Assembly (NCBI RefSeq): GCF_004346685.1
Contig: NZ_SMCO01000001.1
Coordinates: forward strand, 744,001 to 808,000
Direction of reading: 5' to 3'
From: Sulfurirhabdus autotrophica
GTDB taxonomy: Bacteria > Pseudomonadota > Gammaproteobacteria > Burkholderiales > SMCO01
Length of the DNA: 64,000 nt
Shown here piece by piece: positions 18,155-27,372 of the stretch (its first letter is position 1; every line of letters starts with the position of its first letter). Both the position numbers and the translations under genes were made by a program. Under the pieces are notes generated by a model. It did not search any database. It was not told the DNA's origin and saw nothing but the letters and a program-made list of their open reading frames with translations.

Positions 18155-18630
18155 CGTTGAAGTCTGCGTAAGCGCTCTGAAGGGGTAATGATATCAGTCA
18201 GACGAATTCCGAACTTATCATTGACGACGACAACCTCACCTTGTGCAATCAAACATCCGTTAACCAGCACACTCATTGGTTCGCCCGCGAGACCATCCAG
18301 CTCAACTACTGAGCCTTGAGCCAATTGCAACAAGCTTCTAATCGCAATCTTCGTACGCCCCAGCTCTACTGTAAGATTTACCGGAATATCCAGAATCATG
18401 TCAAGATTATTTGGGCTCGCCCCCGCTGCGCCTGGCGTCAATTGCTCAAAAATCTGTGCAGGGGCAACTTTTGGCTGCTCGGGTGCAGCTGCAGCATCTG
18501 CTGGCGCTGCTGCATCCTGTTCAGCCATAGCGGCAGCCCAATCATCCTCACCTGACGATGCTGGGGCAGTCTCCTGTTCTGCTAATGCGGCGGCCCAGTC
18601 ATCAGCGCTAATATCATCGTTCTCAGCCAT
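18151..18630 (-). CDS. fliN: Flagellar motor switch protein FliN
   Basis: C-ring subunit that binds CheY-P together with FliM. The C-terminal SpoA domain (about 75-159) is clear: MILDIPVNLTVELGRTK and the C-terminal GIRLTDIITPSERL. The N-terminal 60 residues are acidic and Ala-rich and contain a duplicated unit, DDWAAALAEQE and DDWAAAMAEQD. The product is 159 residues. It overlaps fliM by eight bases and fliO by four. Confidence 0.95.
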   Translation of the reverse strand: MAENDDISADDWAAALAEQETAPASSGEDDWAAAMAEQDAAAPADAAAAPEQPKVAPAQIFEQLTPGAAGASPNNLDMILDIPVNLTVELGRTKIAIRSLLQLAQGSVVELDGLAGEPMSVLVNGCLIAQGEVVVVNDKFGIRLTDIITPSERLRRLQR

Positions 18631-19624
18631 GCCTGTCTCCCTCAGCAGCTATATTATCTGCTCCGGCCAAAACCTTATTCACTTTAAGAGCATATTGCCC
18701 ATTCAGAATACCGTACTTGCATTCAAGTACCGGAATACCATCTACTTCGGCCACAATCGCTTCGGGTATATCAAGGGATATAACGTCACCTACTTTCAAA
18801 TTAACAATTTGTCCAAGGGTAATGGGTGCCTCACCGAGATTTGCCACCAAATTAACTTCCGCATTTTGTACCTGACTGCGCATCAAACTAATCCAGCGCT
18901 GGTCTACTTCATTGCGATCTGCCTGCATGCTGCTGTACAACAAGTCCCGAATTGGTTCAATCATAGCATAGGGCATGCAGACGTGAAAATCACCACCACC
19001 CGCACCTAGCTCAATATTAAATGTTGTAGTCACCACCACCTCTGTTGGCGTTGCTATGTTTGCGAATTGCGTGTTCATTTCTGATCGCACATAGTCAAAC
19101 TCAATGGGATAGATAGGATCCCAGGATTTCTTGTACTCCTCAAAAACCACTTTCAGCATATTCTGGATGATGCGCTGCTCAGTAGGCGTAAAATCTCTGC
19201 CCTCAACCCGAGTATGGAACCTTCCATCCCCGCCAAATAAACTATCTACCACCAAAAATACAAGATTAGGATCAAAAATAAATAAAGCTGTGCCACGTAA
19301 CGGGTTCATATGAACCAGATTCAAATTTGTAGGCACTACCAGATTACGTACAAACTCACTGTATTTTTGAACTTTGACAGGCCCAACCGAAATTTCGGCA
19401 TTGCGCCGCATAAAGTTGAAAAGACCAATCCGGAATAAACGCGCAAAACGCTCATTAATCAATTCAAGCGTCGGCATCCGCCCACGAACGATACGCTCTT
19501 GCCTGCCGATATCGTACGGACGAACACCGGAGACAGACTCCTCCCCTTTGGCCTCATCCGGCTCGCCAGTCACCCCCCTCAGGAGGGCATCGACTTCTTC
19601 TTGTGAGAGTATGTCGTCAGCCAA
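18623..19624 (-). CDS. fliM: Flagellar motor switch protein FliM
   Basis: C-ring protein carrying the CheY-P docking peptide. The N-terminus MADDILSQEEVDALL matches the conserved CheY-binding segment. The middle CheC-like domain includes GTALFIFDPNLVFLVVDSLFGG, and the C-terminal SpoA domain carries VDGIPVLECKYG. The product is 333 residues, normal length. It follows fliL by 12 bases and overlaps fliN. Confidence 0.97.
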   Translation of the reverse strand: MADDILSQEEVDALLRGVTGEPDEAKGEESVSGVRPYDIGRQERIVRGRMPTLELINERFARLFRIGLFNFMRRNAEISVGPVKVQKYSEFVRNLVVPTNLNLVHMNPLRGTALFIFDPNLVFLVVDSLFGGDGRFHTRVEGRDFTPTEQRIIQNMLKVVFEEYKKSWDPIYPIEFDYVRSEMNTQFANIATPTEVVVTTTFNIELGAGGGDFHVCMPYAMIEPIRDLLYSSMQADRNEVDQRWISLMRSQVQNAEVNLVANLGEAPITLGQIVNLKVGDVISLDIPEAIVAEVDGIPVLECKYGILNGQYALKVNKVLAGADNIAAEGDRHG

Positions 19625-19636
19625 TTTGAATATCTA

Positions 19637-20128
19637 TTACTGAATGATAAATGATGTAAAAAGCACAGCGAGCACCCCTTCTTTAGGTTTCTTTACGCCA
19701 AGCACCTTATTAATCTGTTTCTCAATTTCTTCACTCAACTGTTTTTTACCTTCCATAGTCGCAAGATCTTCAGCCTGCTTGCTGGAAAGCAGGCGCAATA
19801 GAACATCACGAATTTCAGGCATGTGCAATTTGATATCTTCACCCAGTTTTGGATCTGAAATTTTTAGGGAGATTTCAGTCTGTAAATAATGCTCTCCACC
19901 TGTCAGGTTAACTGTGAATTGCTCTAATTTTTCAAAAACAGGGGGAGCTTCAACCTTTTTTTCCGGTGCAGCATGAGGATCTTTTTTACCTTGCGTGAAA
20001 TACCATCCAGCCCCGCCGCCACCAGCCAAAAGCACCACCAAAATAATTATCAACATCAGCTTGCCCTTTTTTTTAGGGGCGCCTTCAACTATTTCTTCTA
20101 CGATTTCTTCTTTTTTTGCTTTGGACAT
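19637..20128 (-). CDS. fliL: Flagellar basal body-associated protein FliL
   Basis: Inner-membrane protein near the stator that supports motor torque. The 163-residue product has a charged cytoplasmic N-terminus, one transmembrane helix (about 23-44), and a periplasmic domain with the conserved QFTVNLTGGEHYLQTEISLKI-type region. It is the first gene of fliLMNOPQR. I find no convincing sigma54 or sigma28 site in the 256 bases upstream, so the promoter type is open. Confidence 0.94.
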   Translation of the reverse strand: MSKAKKEEIVEEIVEGAPKKKGKLMLIIILVVLLAGGGGAGWYFTQGKKDPHAAPEKKVEAPPVFEKLEQFTVNLTGGEHYLQTEISLKISDPKLGEDIKLHMPEIRDVLLRLLSSKQAEDLATMEGKKQLSEEIEKQINKVLGVKKPKEGVLAVLFTSFIIQ

Positions 20129-20484
20129 CTATTCACTCCAGCCATTTATCGTGGTATCGCACTACTGCCCAAACGCATCATTATTTTTATAGTTTTGAGA
20201 AGCTTTTAGCAACAGTTACTTGTTTACAACACCAGATCAATTCATCAAACACTTTTAACGCTTTATAACCCTAAATGAATTAAAAAACAAGCATTTTGGA
20301 TCGATAGTTTATGTTATTTATGATTTCAACTTCTAAATATCGCCCGAGATCAATTCAACGCAACCCGAAATCTAATTTAATCGTAAAAAAAGCCGCATAC
20401 CCTGAATTAAAGGGTGTGCGGCTTTTTTATAATATAGCCAAACGTTCTGTTAAAATTTTAAAACATACTAATCAATATATTACA
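20129..20484 (-). other. Non-coding gap between fliL and fliK
   Basis: 356 bases without a plausible gene. It contains the fliK-side terminator (20385-20428) and then AT-rich DNA that should hold the fliL promoter. I searched it on the minus strand for a GG-N10-GC sigma54 element and a TAAAG/GCCGATAA sigma28 element and saw none of good quality. Confidence 0.6.
20385..20428 (-). terminator. Strong terminator behind fliK
   Basis: AGCCGCATACCCT pairs with AGGGTGTGCGGCT (one G-T pair) over a six-base loop, flanked by A-run and T-run. On the minus strand the stem is followed by seven T. It ends the fliE-fliK transcript and separates it from fliL. Confidence 0.92.
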
Positions 20485-21579
20485 TTATGCAAACGTATTT
20501 ACCATTCCATTCCCCCGGGTTTTTATCGCAGTTGGTGCCGTACTTTGCACGATCAATGCGTCGCTAAAACTTTCAGTACGTACATTGTTCTGCTTTCCAC
20601 GCTGGCCTTCCTCACCTGAAAAAGCATGCTGTTGGGAAAATGATTGCGAACTGACTGACACATCTCCTAAGGTCAAACCATTATCAGCCAGCATTTCTCT
20701 TAAACGAGGCAAAGCAGCTTCAATAGCATCTCTCACAGCAGGATGGTGCGATACAAACTGCGCTGTAGTTTGGTCGTTAGCAATGGTAAGACGTACTTCC
20801 AAAGGACCAAGATTGGGCGGATTCAAATGCAATTCTGCGGTTTTTTGAGTTTGGGTGGCTATCCAAGCAATTTTCTGCCCCAGTGCATTATCCCATCCTG
20901 GGGCACCCACTTTCGGGTCAACAGTTGCTACAAGATTAGTCTGTAATGGCTGCGAATTTAGTTGATTAACCGTAAGTGTAGACAGACCATCAGTTCTCAA
21001 TTGGGAATTGGTATTTGTTGAGCTCGTTAAAAACTCCTTGGAGCTATCAGCTGGCGTTTGCAATGCCTTGCCTAGATCAGCAGCGCGGAATAATTTGCCG
21101 TCCCCGGCAATTTCTGCCGCCTGATTTTTAACACCCTGATACTTTTCAGGTGCGGATAAATCAATTTGCCCCCCTTTTCCGACTGACGGACCAATTTTTA
21201 TATCGCGAGACTGGCCCGCATCTGTTTTGGAGGCAATTATCTGAAACGCTTGAGGCGCAATATTTTGCGCGACCACGGGAAATAAGGTTGCAATGTTTGG
21301 CTGCTGGTTCGCTCCCTGCAAAGAAGCATTATCCGCATTTTCTGTAACTTCATCAGACTTTAATTCTTTCGTAGATTTTGCTTCTTCAGGACGTGCAGAT
21401 GTAGCGGAAATTTGCTTTTGCAGTAGGGCCCCAAAGCCAGATGTTTCGCTAGATTTTGCCGAAGAATCAGAATTTGAGTCAGCGCTGGAGTTAACTGTGT
21501 TACCTGATTTTGCAGCGGCATTTGAACTCTGAACAACTTGAATATGTGCTGTAGAAGCAGGCGCCATCAAATTATTCAT
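20485..21579 (-). CDS. fliK: Flagellar hook-length control protein FliK
   Basis: Secreted ruler and export-switch protein. The first ~240 residues are Ser/Ala/Thr/Gln-rich and low in conservation. The C-terminal Flg_hook domain (about 255-335) contains LHLNPPNLGPLEVRL and the typical VRDAIEAALPRLREML segment. The ATG at 21579 is chosen because GAGGA lies six bases upstream; the ATG at 21585 directly touches that motif. The length is about 364 residues. It is the last gene before a strong terminator. Confidence 0.93.
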   Translation of the reverse strand: MNNLMAPASTAHIQVVQSSNAAAKSGNTVNSSADSNSDSSAKSSETSGFGALLQKQISATSARPEEAKSTKELKSDEVTENADNASLQGANQQPNIATLFPVVAQNIAPQAFQIIASKTDAGQSRDIKIGPSVGKGGQIDLSAPEKYQGVKNQAAEIAGDGKLFRAADLGKALQTPADSSKEFLTSSTNTNSQLRTDGLSTLTVNQLNSQPLQTNLVATVDPKVGAPGWDNALGQKIAWIATQTQKTAELHLNPPNLGPLEVRLTIANDQTTAQFVSHHPAVRDAIEAALPRLREMLADNGLTLGDVSVSSQSFSQQHAFSGEEGQRGKQNNVRTESFSDALIVQSTAPTAIKTRGNGMVNTFA

Positions 21580-21646
21580 ATTCATTCCTCTAAATAAGCA
21601 AGATATTTCATACTTTTATAGAAGCAATATATGTGCCACAAGCACT

Positions 21647-22087
21647 TTACTCTGATTCGAACCTTTTATTGCTTGATATTTCGTCTTGCTCACGTTGTTC
21701 TTGAGCTGATTCATCCTGAAGCACTTTTTTTTGATGTCGCTCTGATAATGTATCGTAAGCATTAAGCTTTTTTTTATGCAGCAACCACTCCTGCTGACCT
21801 TCCTCCCAACGCCCTTTGCACCGTTCAACCTCCTCACGTTGCTGAGCAATTGCGACGGCAAGCTTCACTAAAAACTGCTGGAAGTTTCGAATTTCCGTGA
21901 CCTGCATGCCTTTTTCTGTTGATTGCAACAGTCTTGCACGATACTCTTCCTCATACTGCTGTAATTGCCTTAACTTTTCTTCCGCCCCCAGCCATATTCC
22001 TTTCAGGCCGCTCAACGTCCTTGCAGACGAATCGGCATGATCTCGTGTTAATTCAAGTAAAGCCTGTAATGGAAAACGACGTGCCAT
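21647..22087 (-). CDS. fliJ: Flagellar export chaperone-like protein FliJ
   Basis: Coiled-coil stalk protein of the export ATPase complex. The start MARRFPLQALLEL fits the family and gives 146 residues. The whole chain is a heptad-like helix rich in Glu, Gln, Lys and Arg (QQYEEEYRARLLQ, QREEVERCKGRWEEGQQEWLLHKK). It lies 26 bases after fliI, and a 67-base gap leads to fliK. Confidence 0.9.
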   Translation of the reverse strand: MARRFPLQALLELTRDHADSSARTLSGLKGIWLGAEEKLRQLQQYEEEYRARLLQSTEKGMQVTEIRNFQQFLVKLAVAIAQQREEVERCKGRWEEGQQEWLLHKKKLNAYDTLSERHQKKVLQDESAQEQREQDEISSNKRFESE

Positions 22088-22113
22088 AGTTTTATGGTAC
22101 TCCAATTACCAAT

Positions 22114-23541
22114 TTACTGAAGCAGTGAAATCAGTCCTGACCTGCTGGAAGCATAATCAGCTCGATACTGAATATTCTGGGTCAGAAAAGCCTCCATCTG
22201 CGGGTACATTGCTACGGCTTCGTCCAGCACGGCATCATTGCCTCTTACATACGCACCTACAGTAATCAGGTCACGACTGCGCTGATAACGCGAATAAAGG
22301 TACTTGAAACGCCGCACAGCTTCCATTTCTTCTGGTGATAGCAATTCATTTATAGCACGACTGATTGATGCTTCAATATCAATGGCTGGGTAATGCCCCT
22401 GATCCGCCAGATTGCGGGAAAGCACAATATGGCCATCCAGAATAGCGCGCGCACTGTCTGCAATCGGGTCCTGCTGATCATCTCCCTCTGCCAGCACTGT
22501 ATAAAATGCTGTAATGGAACCACCGCCTTCCTTTCCATTTCCCGCACGCTCAACCAATTGGGGTAACTTTGCAAAAACAGAGGGCGGATAACCCTTTGTG
22601 GCAGGTGGTTCACCAATTGCCAACGCAATTTCTCGCTGGGCCATGGCAAACCGAGTCAAAGAGTCCATGATCAACAATACATTTTTCCCCTGATCACGAA
22701 AATATTCTGCAATCGCCGTTGCATACGATGCACCATGTAACCGAACCAATGGAGGAGAGTCTGCGGGCGCTGCCACGACTACCGAGCGCGCCAATCCTTC
22801 TTCTCCCAGAATATTTTCAATAAAATCCTTTACCTCACGCCCCCGTTCACCAATCAGGCCGACCACCACCACATCAGCGCTGGTATAACGTGCCATCATT
22901 CCCAGCAAAATACTTTTTCCGACACCACTCCCGGCAAACAGACCCATGCGCTGCCCGCGCCCTATTGTTAATAATGAGTTGATTGCCCGCACCCCCACAT
23001 CCAGCACATCCCGGATAGGTTCACGTTCTAACGGGTTCATAGGGCGACTATGGAGCGGAACCCGGTCTTCAAGATGCATAGCGCCCTTCCGGTCGAGTGG
23101 CCTACCCGCACCATCCAGCACACGTCCTAATAGCTCATTACCCACTTCAACCTGTTTAATGCGATCTTCTGATCGACGCTTGGGACGGACTTCCGCACAC
23201 ATTTTTGGTGGCGCTACGGCAGAAGTCTCGAGTGGCATGACTTTTGCGCCTGGCACCAGACCATACACATCAGTTGATGGCATCAGAAACAACTTATCAC
23301 CAGAAAACCCGACCACTTCCGCATCAACCTTAAAGCCCCCAGGCTGATAAACGACGCAACTACTCCCTACAGCCAGCCTCAGCCCAACGGCCTCCATCAC
23401 TAACCCGGCAACACGGGTAAGTCGACCGCTCGCCACCATCGGGCTTGTAGCAACAACAGCCGAGCGACACGCCTCACAATAGTTTTTCCATCTTTGGAGT
23501 GAGTTTAATGAAGGGGATTTACTATCCAAGCCAGCTATCAT
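22114..23541 (-). CDS. fliI: Flagellar export ATPase FliI
   Basis: Hexameric ATPase of the export apparatus, related to F1 beta. Walker A is [15 protein letters not shown], Walker B lies in [16 protein letters not shown], and the family block [25 protein letters not shown] is present. The ATG at 23541 gives 475 residues and overlaps the end of fliH by 20 bases; a TTG at 23559 is the longest reading. The order fliH-fliI-fliJ is standard. Confidence 0.96.
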   Translation of the reverse strand: MIAGLDSKSPSLNSLQRWKNYCEACRSAVVATSPMVASGRLTRVAGLVMEAVGLRLAVGSSCVVYQPGGFKVDAEVVGFSGDKLFLMPSTDVYGLVPGAKVMPLETSAVAPPKMCAEVRPKRRSEDRIKQVEVGNELLGRVLDGAGRPLDRKGAMHLEDRVPLHSRPMNPLEREPIRDVLDVGVRAINSLLTIGRGQRMGLFAGSGVGKSILLGMMARYTSADVVVVGLIGERGREVKDFIENILGEEGLARSVVVAAPADSPPLVRLHGASYATAIAEYFRDQGKNVLLIMDSLTRFAMAQREIALAIGEPPATKGYPPSVFAKLPQLVERAGNGKEGGGSITAFYTVLAEGDDQQDPIADSARAILDGHIVLSRNLADQGHYPAIDIEASISRAINELLSPEEMEAVRRFKYLYSRYQRSRDLITVGAYVRGNDAVLDEAVAMYPQMEAFLTQNIQYRADYASSRSGLISLLQ

Positions 23542-24160
23542 CCCTGCCAAGAGCGGCAACCACTATTTTCCATCGAGACTCGAGGGTAGCATCTATATCA
23601 GTATTGGAATTTTCGATACGGCATCCACCCCTGTCAATTCGGCTATCTTCGATGATTTTATAGCCGGAGTGAGACAAGTCTGCCTCCAAATAAGAACGCA
23701 CAAGCACAGCATCTTCAGGATGTAAGAGTAAATGAGGGTGATGGCCAGACACCGGAAGCAATTTAATGGCTTCACGCACGATGGTTGTTATCAGTTCTGG
23801 CTTTACCTTCAAAGCCTGATGCAACATTTGCCTTGCGATTTCAATTGCAAGCCCACCCAGATCTTCCGCAACTTGCTGATCAATTTGAGCCAATGCCTCT
23901 TCCAAACCCTGCAGAAGCGTTCCCATCCGCTCAGCATCAGACTGGGCAGTACTTTTCCCGTCATGGTACCCAGTAGCATAACCTTCTTCATAAGCTTGCT
24001 GGTGTATCCGTTCTACTTCTTCAGCAGTAGGAAAATGCACATCTTTAGACTCACCAGCCTCAGCCTGATTGACTGAAGGTACCAAAGTCTCGTCCAGAGA
24101 ATTCAGTTCCCATCTCTGGTAAGCACTGAGCTTCTCCTTGGGAATGATGTTATTCGACAA
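23522..24160 (-). CDS. fliH: Flagellar assembly protein FliH
   Basis: Negative regulator and peripheral stalk of the FliI ATPase. It contains the [20 protein letters not shown] region, a G-x3-G-type helix ([13 protein letters not shown]), and a C-terminal domain with [23 protein letters not shown], all typical. The start is uncertain: I favour TTG at 24160 ([10 protein letters not shown]), just inside the end of fliG, over GTG at 24184. About 212 residues result. It overlaps both neighbours. Confidence 0.9.
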   Translation of the reverse strand: MSNNIIPKEKLSAYQRWELNSLDETLVPSVNQAEAGESKDVHFPTAEEVERIHQQAYEEGYATGYHDGKSTAQSDAERMGTLLQGLEEALAQIDQQVAEDLGGLAIEIARQMLHQALKVKPELITTIVREAIKLLPVSGHHPHLLLHPEDAVLVRSYLEADLSHSGYKIIEDSRIDRGGCRIENSNTDIDATLESRWKIVVAALGRDDSWLG

Positions 24161-25154
24161 GACCTTCGTCTCCGCCCTTACCACCCATGATTATCTGGCC
24201 TTCATCAGCAAGCTTCCGCACAATTTTGAGAATCTCTTTCTGCTCACCTTCCACTTCACTGAGGCGAACGGGTCCTTTGGCTTCAAGATCGTCCCGAAGC
24301 ATTTCAGACGCACGTTGAGACATATTTTTGAATATTTTCTCTCTCAATTCAGGCGCAGTGCCTTTCAATGCCAGAATCAGCGATTCGGACTGCACTTCAC
24401 GCAGTAACAACTGGATTGAACGATCATCAAGTTCCATCAAATTATCAAACACAAACATCTCATCTTGAACTTTTTGCGCCAAGTCAGGATCGTAATCTCT
24501 AATTCCTGAAATAACAGAAGTTTCTTCTGCCGATCCAAAAAAGTTCAATATTTCAGCTGCAGCGCGCACACCACCCATTGCACCTTTTTTACCGATTTTG
24601 TCGCCACCTGTCAGCAATTTGGTCAGCACGTCATTTAATTCCCTTAATGCTGATGGCTGCACACCTTCCAGCGTCACAATGCGCAAAATCACATCGTTTC
24701 GTAATCGTTCAACAAAATGCCCTAAAACCTCACTCGCCTGATCGCGATCCAGATGCACCAAAATAGTCGCTATAATCTGCGGATGTTCATTCTTGATCAA
24801 TTCGGCAACAGAGGCCGAATCCATCCACTTCAACCCCTCTATACCGCTCGTATCACCGCCATGCAAAATACGATCAATCAAATTGGCGGCCTTGTCATCG
24901 CCTAGCGCTTTAGTCAGCACTGAACGGATATAATCGTCAGAAGCTCCGGTAAGCGAAGACTTCTCAGCCGCTTTTGTACGAAACTCACTGAGCACTTCTT
25001 CAACTTGGTCACGCTTGACATTTTTCAGTGCAGCCATTGCTGCACCTAGCTTTTGCACTTCCTTTGGCCCAAGAAATTTGAAAACTTCAACAGCTTCCTC
25101 TTCGCCCAGCGACATCAGCAAGATCGCGCTTTTCATGATACCGTCTTCGCTCAT
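24150..25154 (-). CDS. fliG: Flagellar motor switch protein FliG
   Basis: C-ring protein that joins the MS ring to FliM and generates torque with MotA. The 334-residue product has the N-terminal FliF-binding domain, the EHPQ motif (KNEHPQIIATILVHL), and the C-terminal charged torque helix (APELREKIFKNMSQRASEML with DDLEAKGPVRLSEVE). A four-base ATGA overlap with fliF couples translation. Confidence 0.97.
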   Translation of the reverse strand: MSEDGIMKSAILLMSLGEEEAVEVFKFLGPKEVQKLGAAMAALKNVKRDQVEEVLSEFRTKAAEKSSLTGASDDYIRSVLTKALGDDKAANLIDRILHGGDTSGIEGLKWMDSASVAELIKNEHPQIIATILVHLDRDQASEVLGHFVERLRNDVILRIVTLEGVQPSALRELNDVLTKLLTGGDKIGKKGAMGGVRAAAEILNFFGSAEETSVISGIRDYDPDLAQKVQDEMFVFDNLMELDDRSIQLLLREVQSESLILALKGTAPELREKIFKNMSQRASEMLRDDLEAKGPVRLSEVEGEQKEILKIVRKLADEGQIIMGGKGGDEGLVE

Positions 25155-26788
25155 GCGCCTTCAACCCATTCCTTGACTACTGAAGCAACTACACCAGGCT
25201 CCTGCTTAGCCAGATCTTTGGCTGCACGAAGATTTTCATCATACCCAGTTTGAACTTTTGCTTTTTCGTATATAACGCCTTCCTCTTCAGTCAATTCTTC
25301 GCCATCAGGACCTTTGACATGCACAACTTCCTTTGGTTTCGCCATTTCTCTAAAAATGGGTCGAAGGACCCCGAAAACAAGGTAAAAGGCGATTACAGCT
25401 ATCAGAACATTTTTCAACACTTCTTTAGCTAAAGAGATGTTTGCCGGATCTTTCCAGATAGGTAACGCAGGAATCTCTTCTTTTTCGCCACCACTAAACG
25501 AGGCATTTACAACATTCAGTGTGTCGCCACGCTCTTGGCTGAAACCCATTGCTTCTTTAACCAGATTATTAATCTGTGCAATTTCCTGAGGGGAAAGAGG
25601 CTTAAAGCTTACTTTGCCCGCCTTACCTACCTCTTTGCGAAAATTAACAACCACGGCTACAGATAAACGCTTAACCGAACCAACCGGTTGCTTTACGTGG
25701 CGAATCGTCTTGTCCACTTCATAATTAATCGTTGATTCCTTATGCGTATTTGCGTTAGAGGCAGCTATAGGTGATCCCTGATTAGCAGCAGCTGAAGGCG
25801 CAACAAGGGGGGCACTTGCTGCTCCCGGAGGCTGATTGGAAAGCGCGCCAGGCACTCCACTAGCCGGCTGCCCAGCGCCACCAGACGATTCATTACTTTG
25901 CTGACTGCGAATTGCGGCATCAGTTGGCGTAGCATTTGGCTTGAAAGTTTCTGCTGTTTGTTCAGCCTGAGAAAAATCCAGGTCAGCTGCAACCTGTGCA
26001 CGAACATTATCCGACCCAATAAGCGTGCTAAGTATCGTTTCAATTCTTTTCACATAGCTCTGTTCAACCTGATGCAGATAATCCAGTTGAGTCGGGTCCA
26101 ACCCTCCCAACGCCATGCTGTCGGCCACCGGACTTAACAAATTACCGTTCTGATCCACTACTGTCACATTTTTAACTGGCAACTCAGAAACGCTGCTTGA
26201 TACAAGATGTAAAATACCATTTACCTGGCCTGCATCCAGCACTCTGCCGGGGTATAGATTAATCAGAATGGAAGCACTAGGCTTTTGCTGTTCTCGAATA
26301 AACACTGAAGGCCTTGGAATAGCCAAATGAACTCGCGCCCCTTGAACAGCAGAGAGAGATTGAATGGAACGGGCCAACTCGCCTTCCAATGCACGTTGAT
26401 AATTCACCTGCTCAAGAAACTGGCTCGTGCCAAGCTTCTGTGTTTCCATCAATTCAAAGCCAATTGCGCCGCCTCTTGGCAAACCTTGGGAAGCCAGCTT
26501 TAAACGGGTATCGTAAACTTGAGAAGAAGGAACAAGAATCGCACCGCCATCTGCGACTTTGTAAGGGACATTCATTTGTTGCAATGAGCTGACAATTGTG
26601 CCGCCATCTCGATCAGACAAATTACTAAATAGCACTTTGTAGTCAGGGACTTGTGACCACATCCACAAACCAGCGAGCAAAGCTATGGAAGCCGCCAAGG
26701 CAACCATCATGCCTAATTTTTGAGCGTTGGGAAGACTATTAAAACCCTGAAACAGGGAAGAAAATGACTGTTGGGGCGCTACTGCCAT
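25151..26788 (-). CDS. fliF: Flagellar MS-ring protein FliF
   Basis: Forms the membrane MS ring. The ATG at 26788, preceded by GGGGAG, gives 545 residues. Two transmembrane helices flank the periplasmic YscJ-like ring-building motifs: residues about 28-46 and about 450-470 (NVLIAVIAFYLVFGVLRPI). A long Ala/Pro/Ser-rich linker is present around residues 280-350. The C-terminal FliG-binding tail (about 515-545) is conserved. A 162-base gap to fliE contains a hairpin. Confidence 0.96.
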   Translation of the reverse strand: MAVAPQQSFSSLFQGFNSLPNAQKLGMMVALAASIALLAGLWMWSQVPDYKVLFSNLSDRDGGTIVSSLQQMNVPYKVADGGAILVPSSQVYDTRLKLASQGLPRGGAIGFELMETQKLGTSQFLEQVNYQRALEGELARSIQSLSAVQGARVHLAIPRPSVFIREQQKPSASILINLYPGRVLDAGQVNGILHLVSSSVSELPVKNVTVVDQNGNLLSPVADSMALGGLDPTQLDYLHQVEQSYVKRIETILSTLIGSDNVRAQVAADLDFSQAEQTAETFKPNATPTDAAIRSQQSNESSGGAGQPASGVPGALSNQPPGAASAPLVAPSAAANQGSPIAASNANTHKESTINYEVDKTIRHVKQPVGSVKRLSVAVVVNFRKEVGKAGKVSFKPLSPQEIAQINNLVKEAMGFSQERGDTLNVVNASFSGGEKEEIPALPIWKDPANISLAKEVLKNVLIAVIAFYLVFGVLRPIFREMAKPKEVVHVKGPDGEELTEEEGVIYEKAKVQTGYDENLRAAKDLAKQEPGVVASVVKEWVEGA

Positions 26789-26910
26789 AAACACTCCCCA
26801 GTTTGATAAATCTCGACAAGTGGCAAGATTCGTTCTTTATTGTTGTATTCGGAAAGGCTGAGTTTCTTAAACATCGCCATTTGCGCTCCACTATGTGGAT
26901 GCGACAAGCC

Positions 26911-26949
26911 AAAAATCAGGCCAAGCTTTTCGTTTTGCATCGGCCCTGA
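26911..26949 (-). terminator. Possible attenuator hairpin between fliE and fliF
   Basis: On the minus strand TCAGGGCC and GGCCTGA pair with one bulged G across a 19-base loop and are followed by TTTTT. It could partly end the fliE transcript and lower fliF expression relative to fliE. The bulge makes it weaker than the other terminators here. Confidence 0.4.
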
Positions 26950-26950
26950 T

Positions 26951-27265
26951 TCAAACTTGCATATTCATTATTTCCTGGTAGGCAGTAACCAGCTTATTAC
27001 GCACCTGAACCATTGTCTGGAAGCTAAGATTAGCCTTTTGCAAAGAAAGCATCACTTCATGCAAGTTTGCATCTGGCGCTCCCAACTCAAACTCCTTGGC
27101 CAAACCACTTGCAGCTTGCTGCGCACCATTCACTTGATCAATTGAACTTTTCAGCACCGCAGAAAAGTCCGTGCCTTCGGCAGTTGCTGGCGTGGCTGAT
27201 CCAGACGCCAGTGACGAGGCGACCCGTAATTGCCCAAGCAGTTGTTCTATACCTTGCGTGCTCAT
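26951..27265 (-). CDS. fliE: Flagellar hook-basal body protein FliE
   Basis: Joins the MS ring to the rod and is the first secreted rod-side part. ATG at 27265 ([10 protein letters not shown]) follows CAGGAG by eight bases and gives 104 residues. The conserved C-terminal block is [20 protein letters not shown] followed by [17 protein letters not shown]. It is the first gene of the sigma54-driven fliEFGHIJK run. Confidence 0.95.
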   Translation of the reverse strand: MSTQGIEQLLGQLRVASSLASGSATPATAEGTDFSAVLKSSIDQVNGAQQAASGLAKEFELGAPDANLHEVMLSLQKANLSFQTMVQVRNKLVTAYQEIMNMQV

Positions 27266-27333
27266 AGATAAAGTCTCCTGCACCATTATAGCTAATTTGA
27301 AAATTCGCCGCTACATAGATTCATAAAAATAGC

Positions 27334-27349
27334 AGCAATTTTCATGCCA
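27334..27349 (-). promoter_or_regulatory. Sigma54 promoter of fliE
   Basis: Minus strand TGGCATGAAAATTGCT: the -24 GG and -12 GC are separated by exactly ten bases, and all but the C/T position match the TGGCAC-N5-TTGCW consensus. It lies about 70 bases ahead of the fliE start and just behind flrC, whose product is a sigma54 activator. Confidence 0.88.
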
Positions 27350-27372
27350 ACACCAACTTCGACTTCAGATAA

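Noticed and set aside
20129-20384. Sigma54 or sigma28 promoter ahead of fliL
   Set aside because: I looked for GG-N10-GC and for TAAAG with GCCGATAA on the minus strand. Only poor partial matches were found, such as CACGATAA without a -35.
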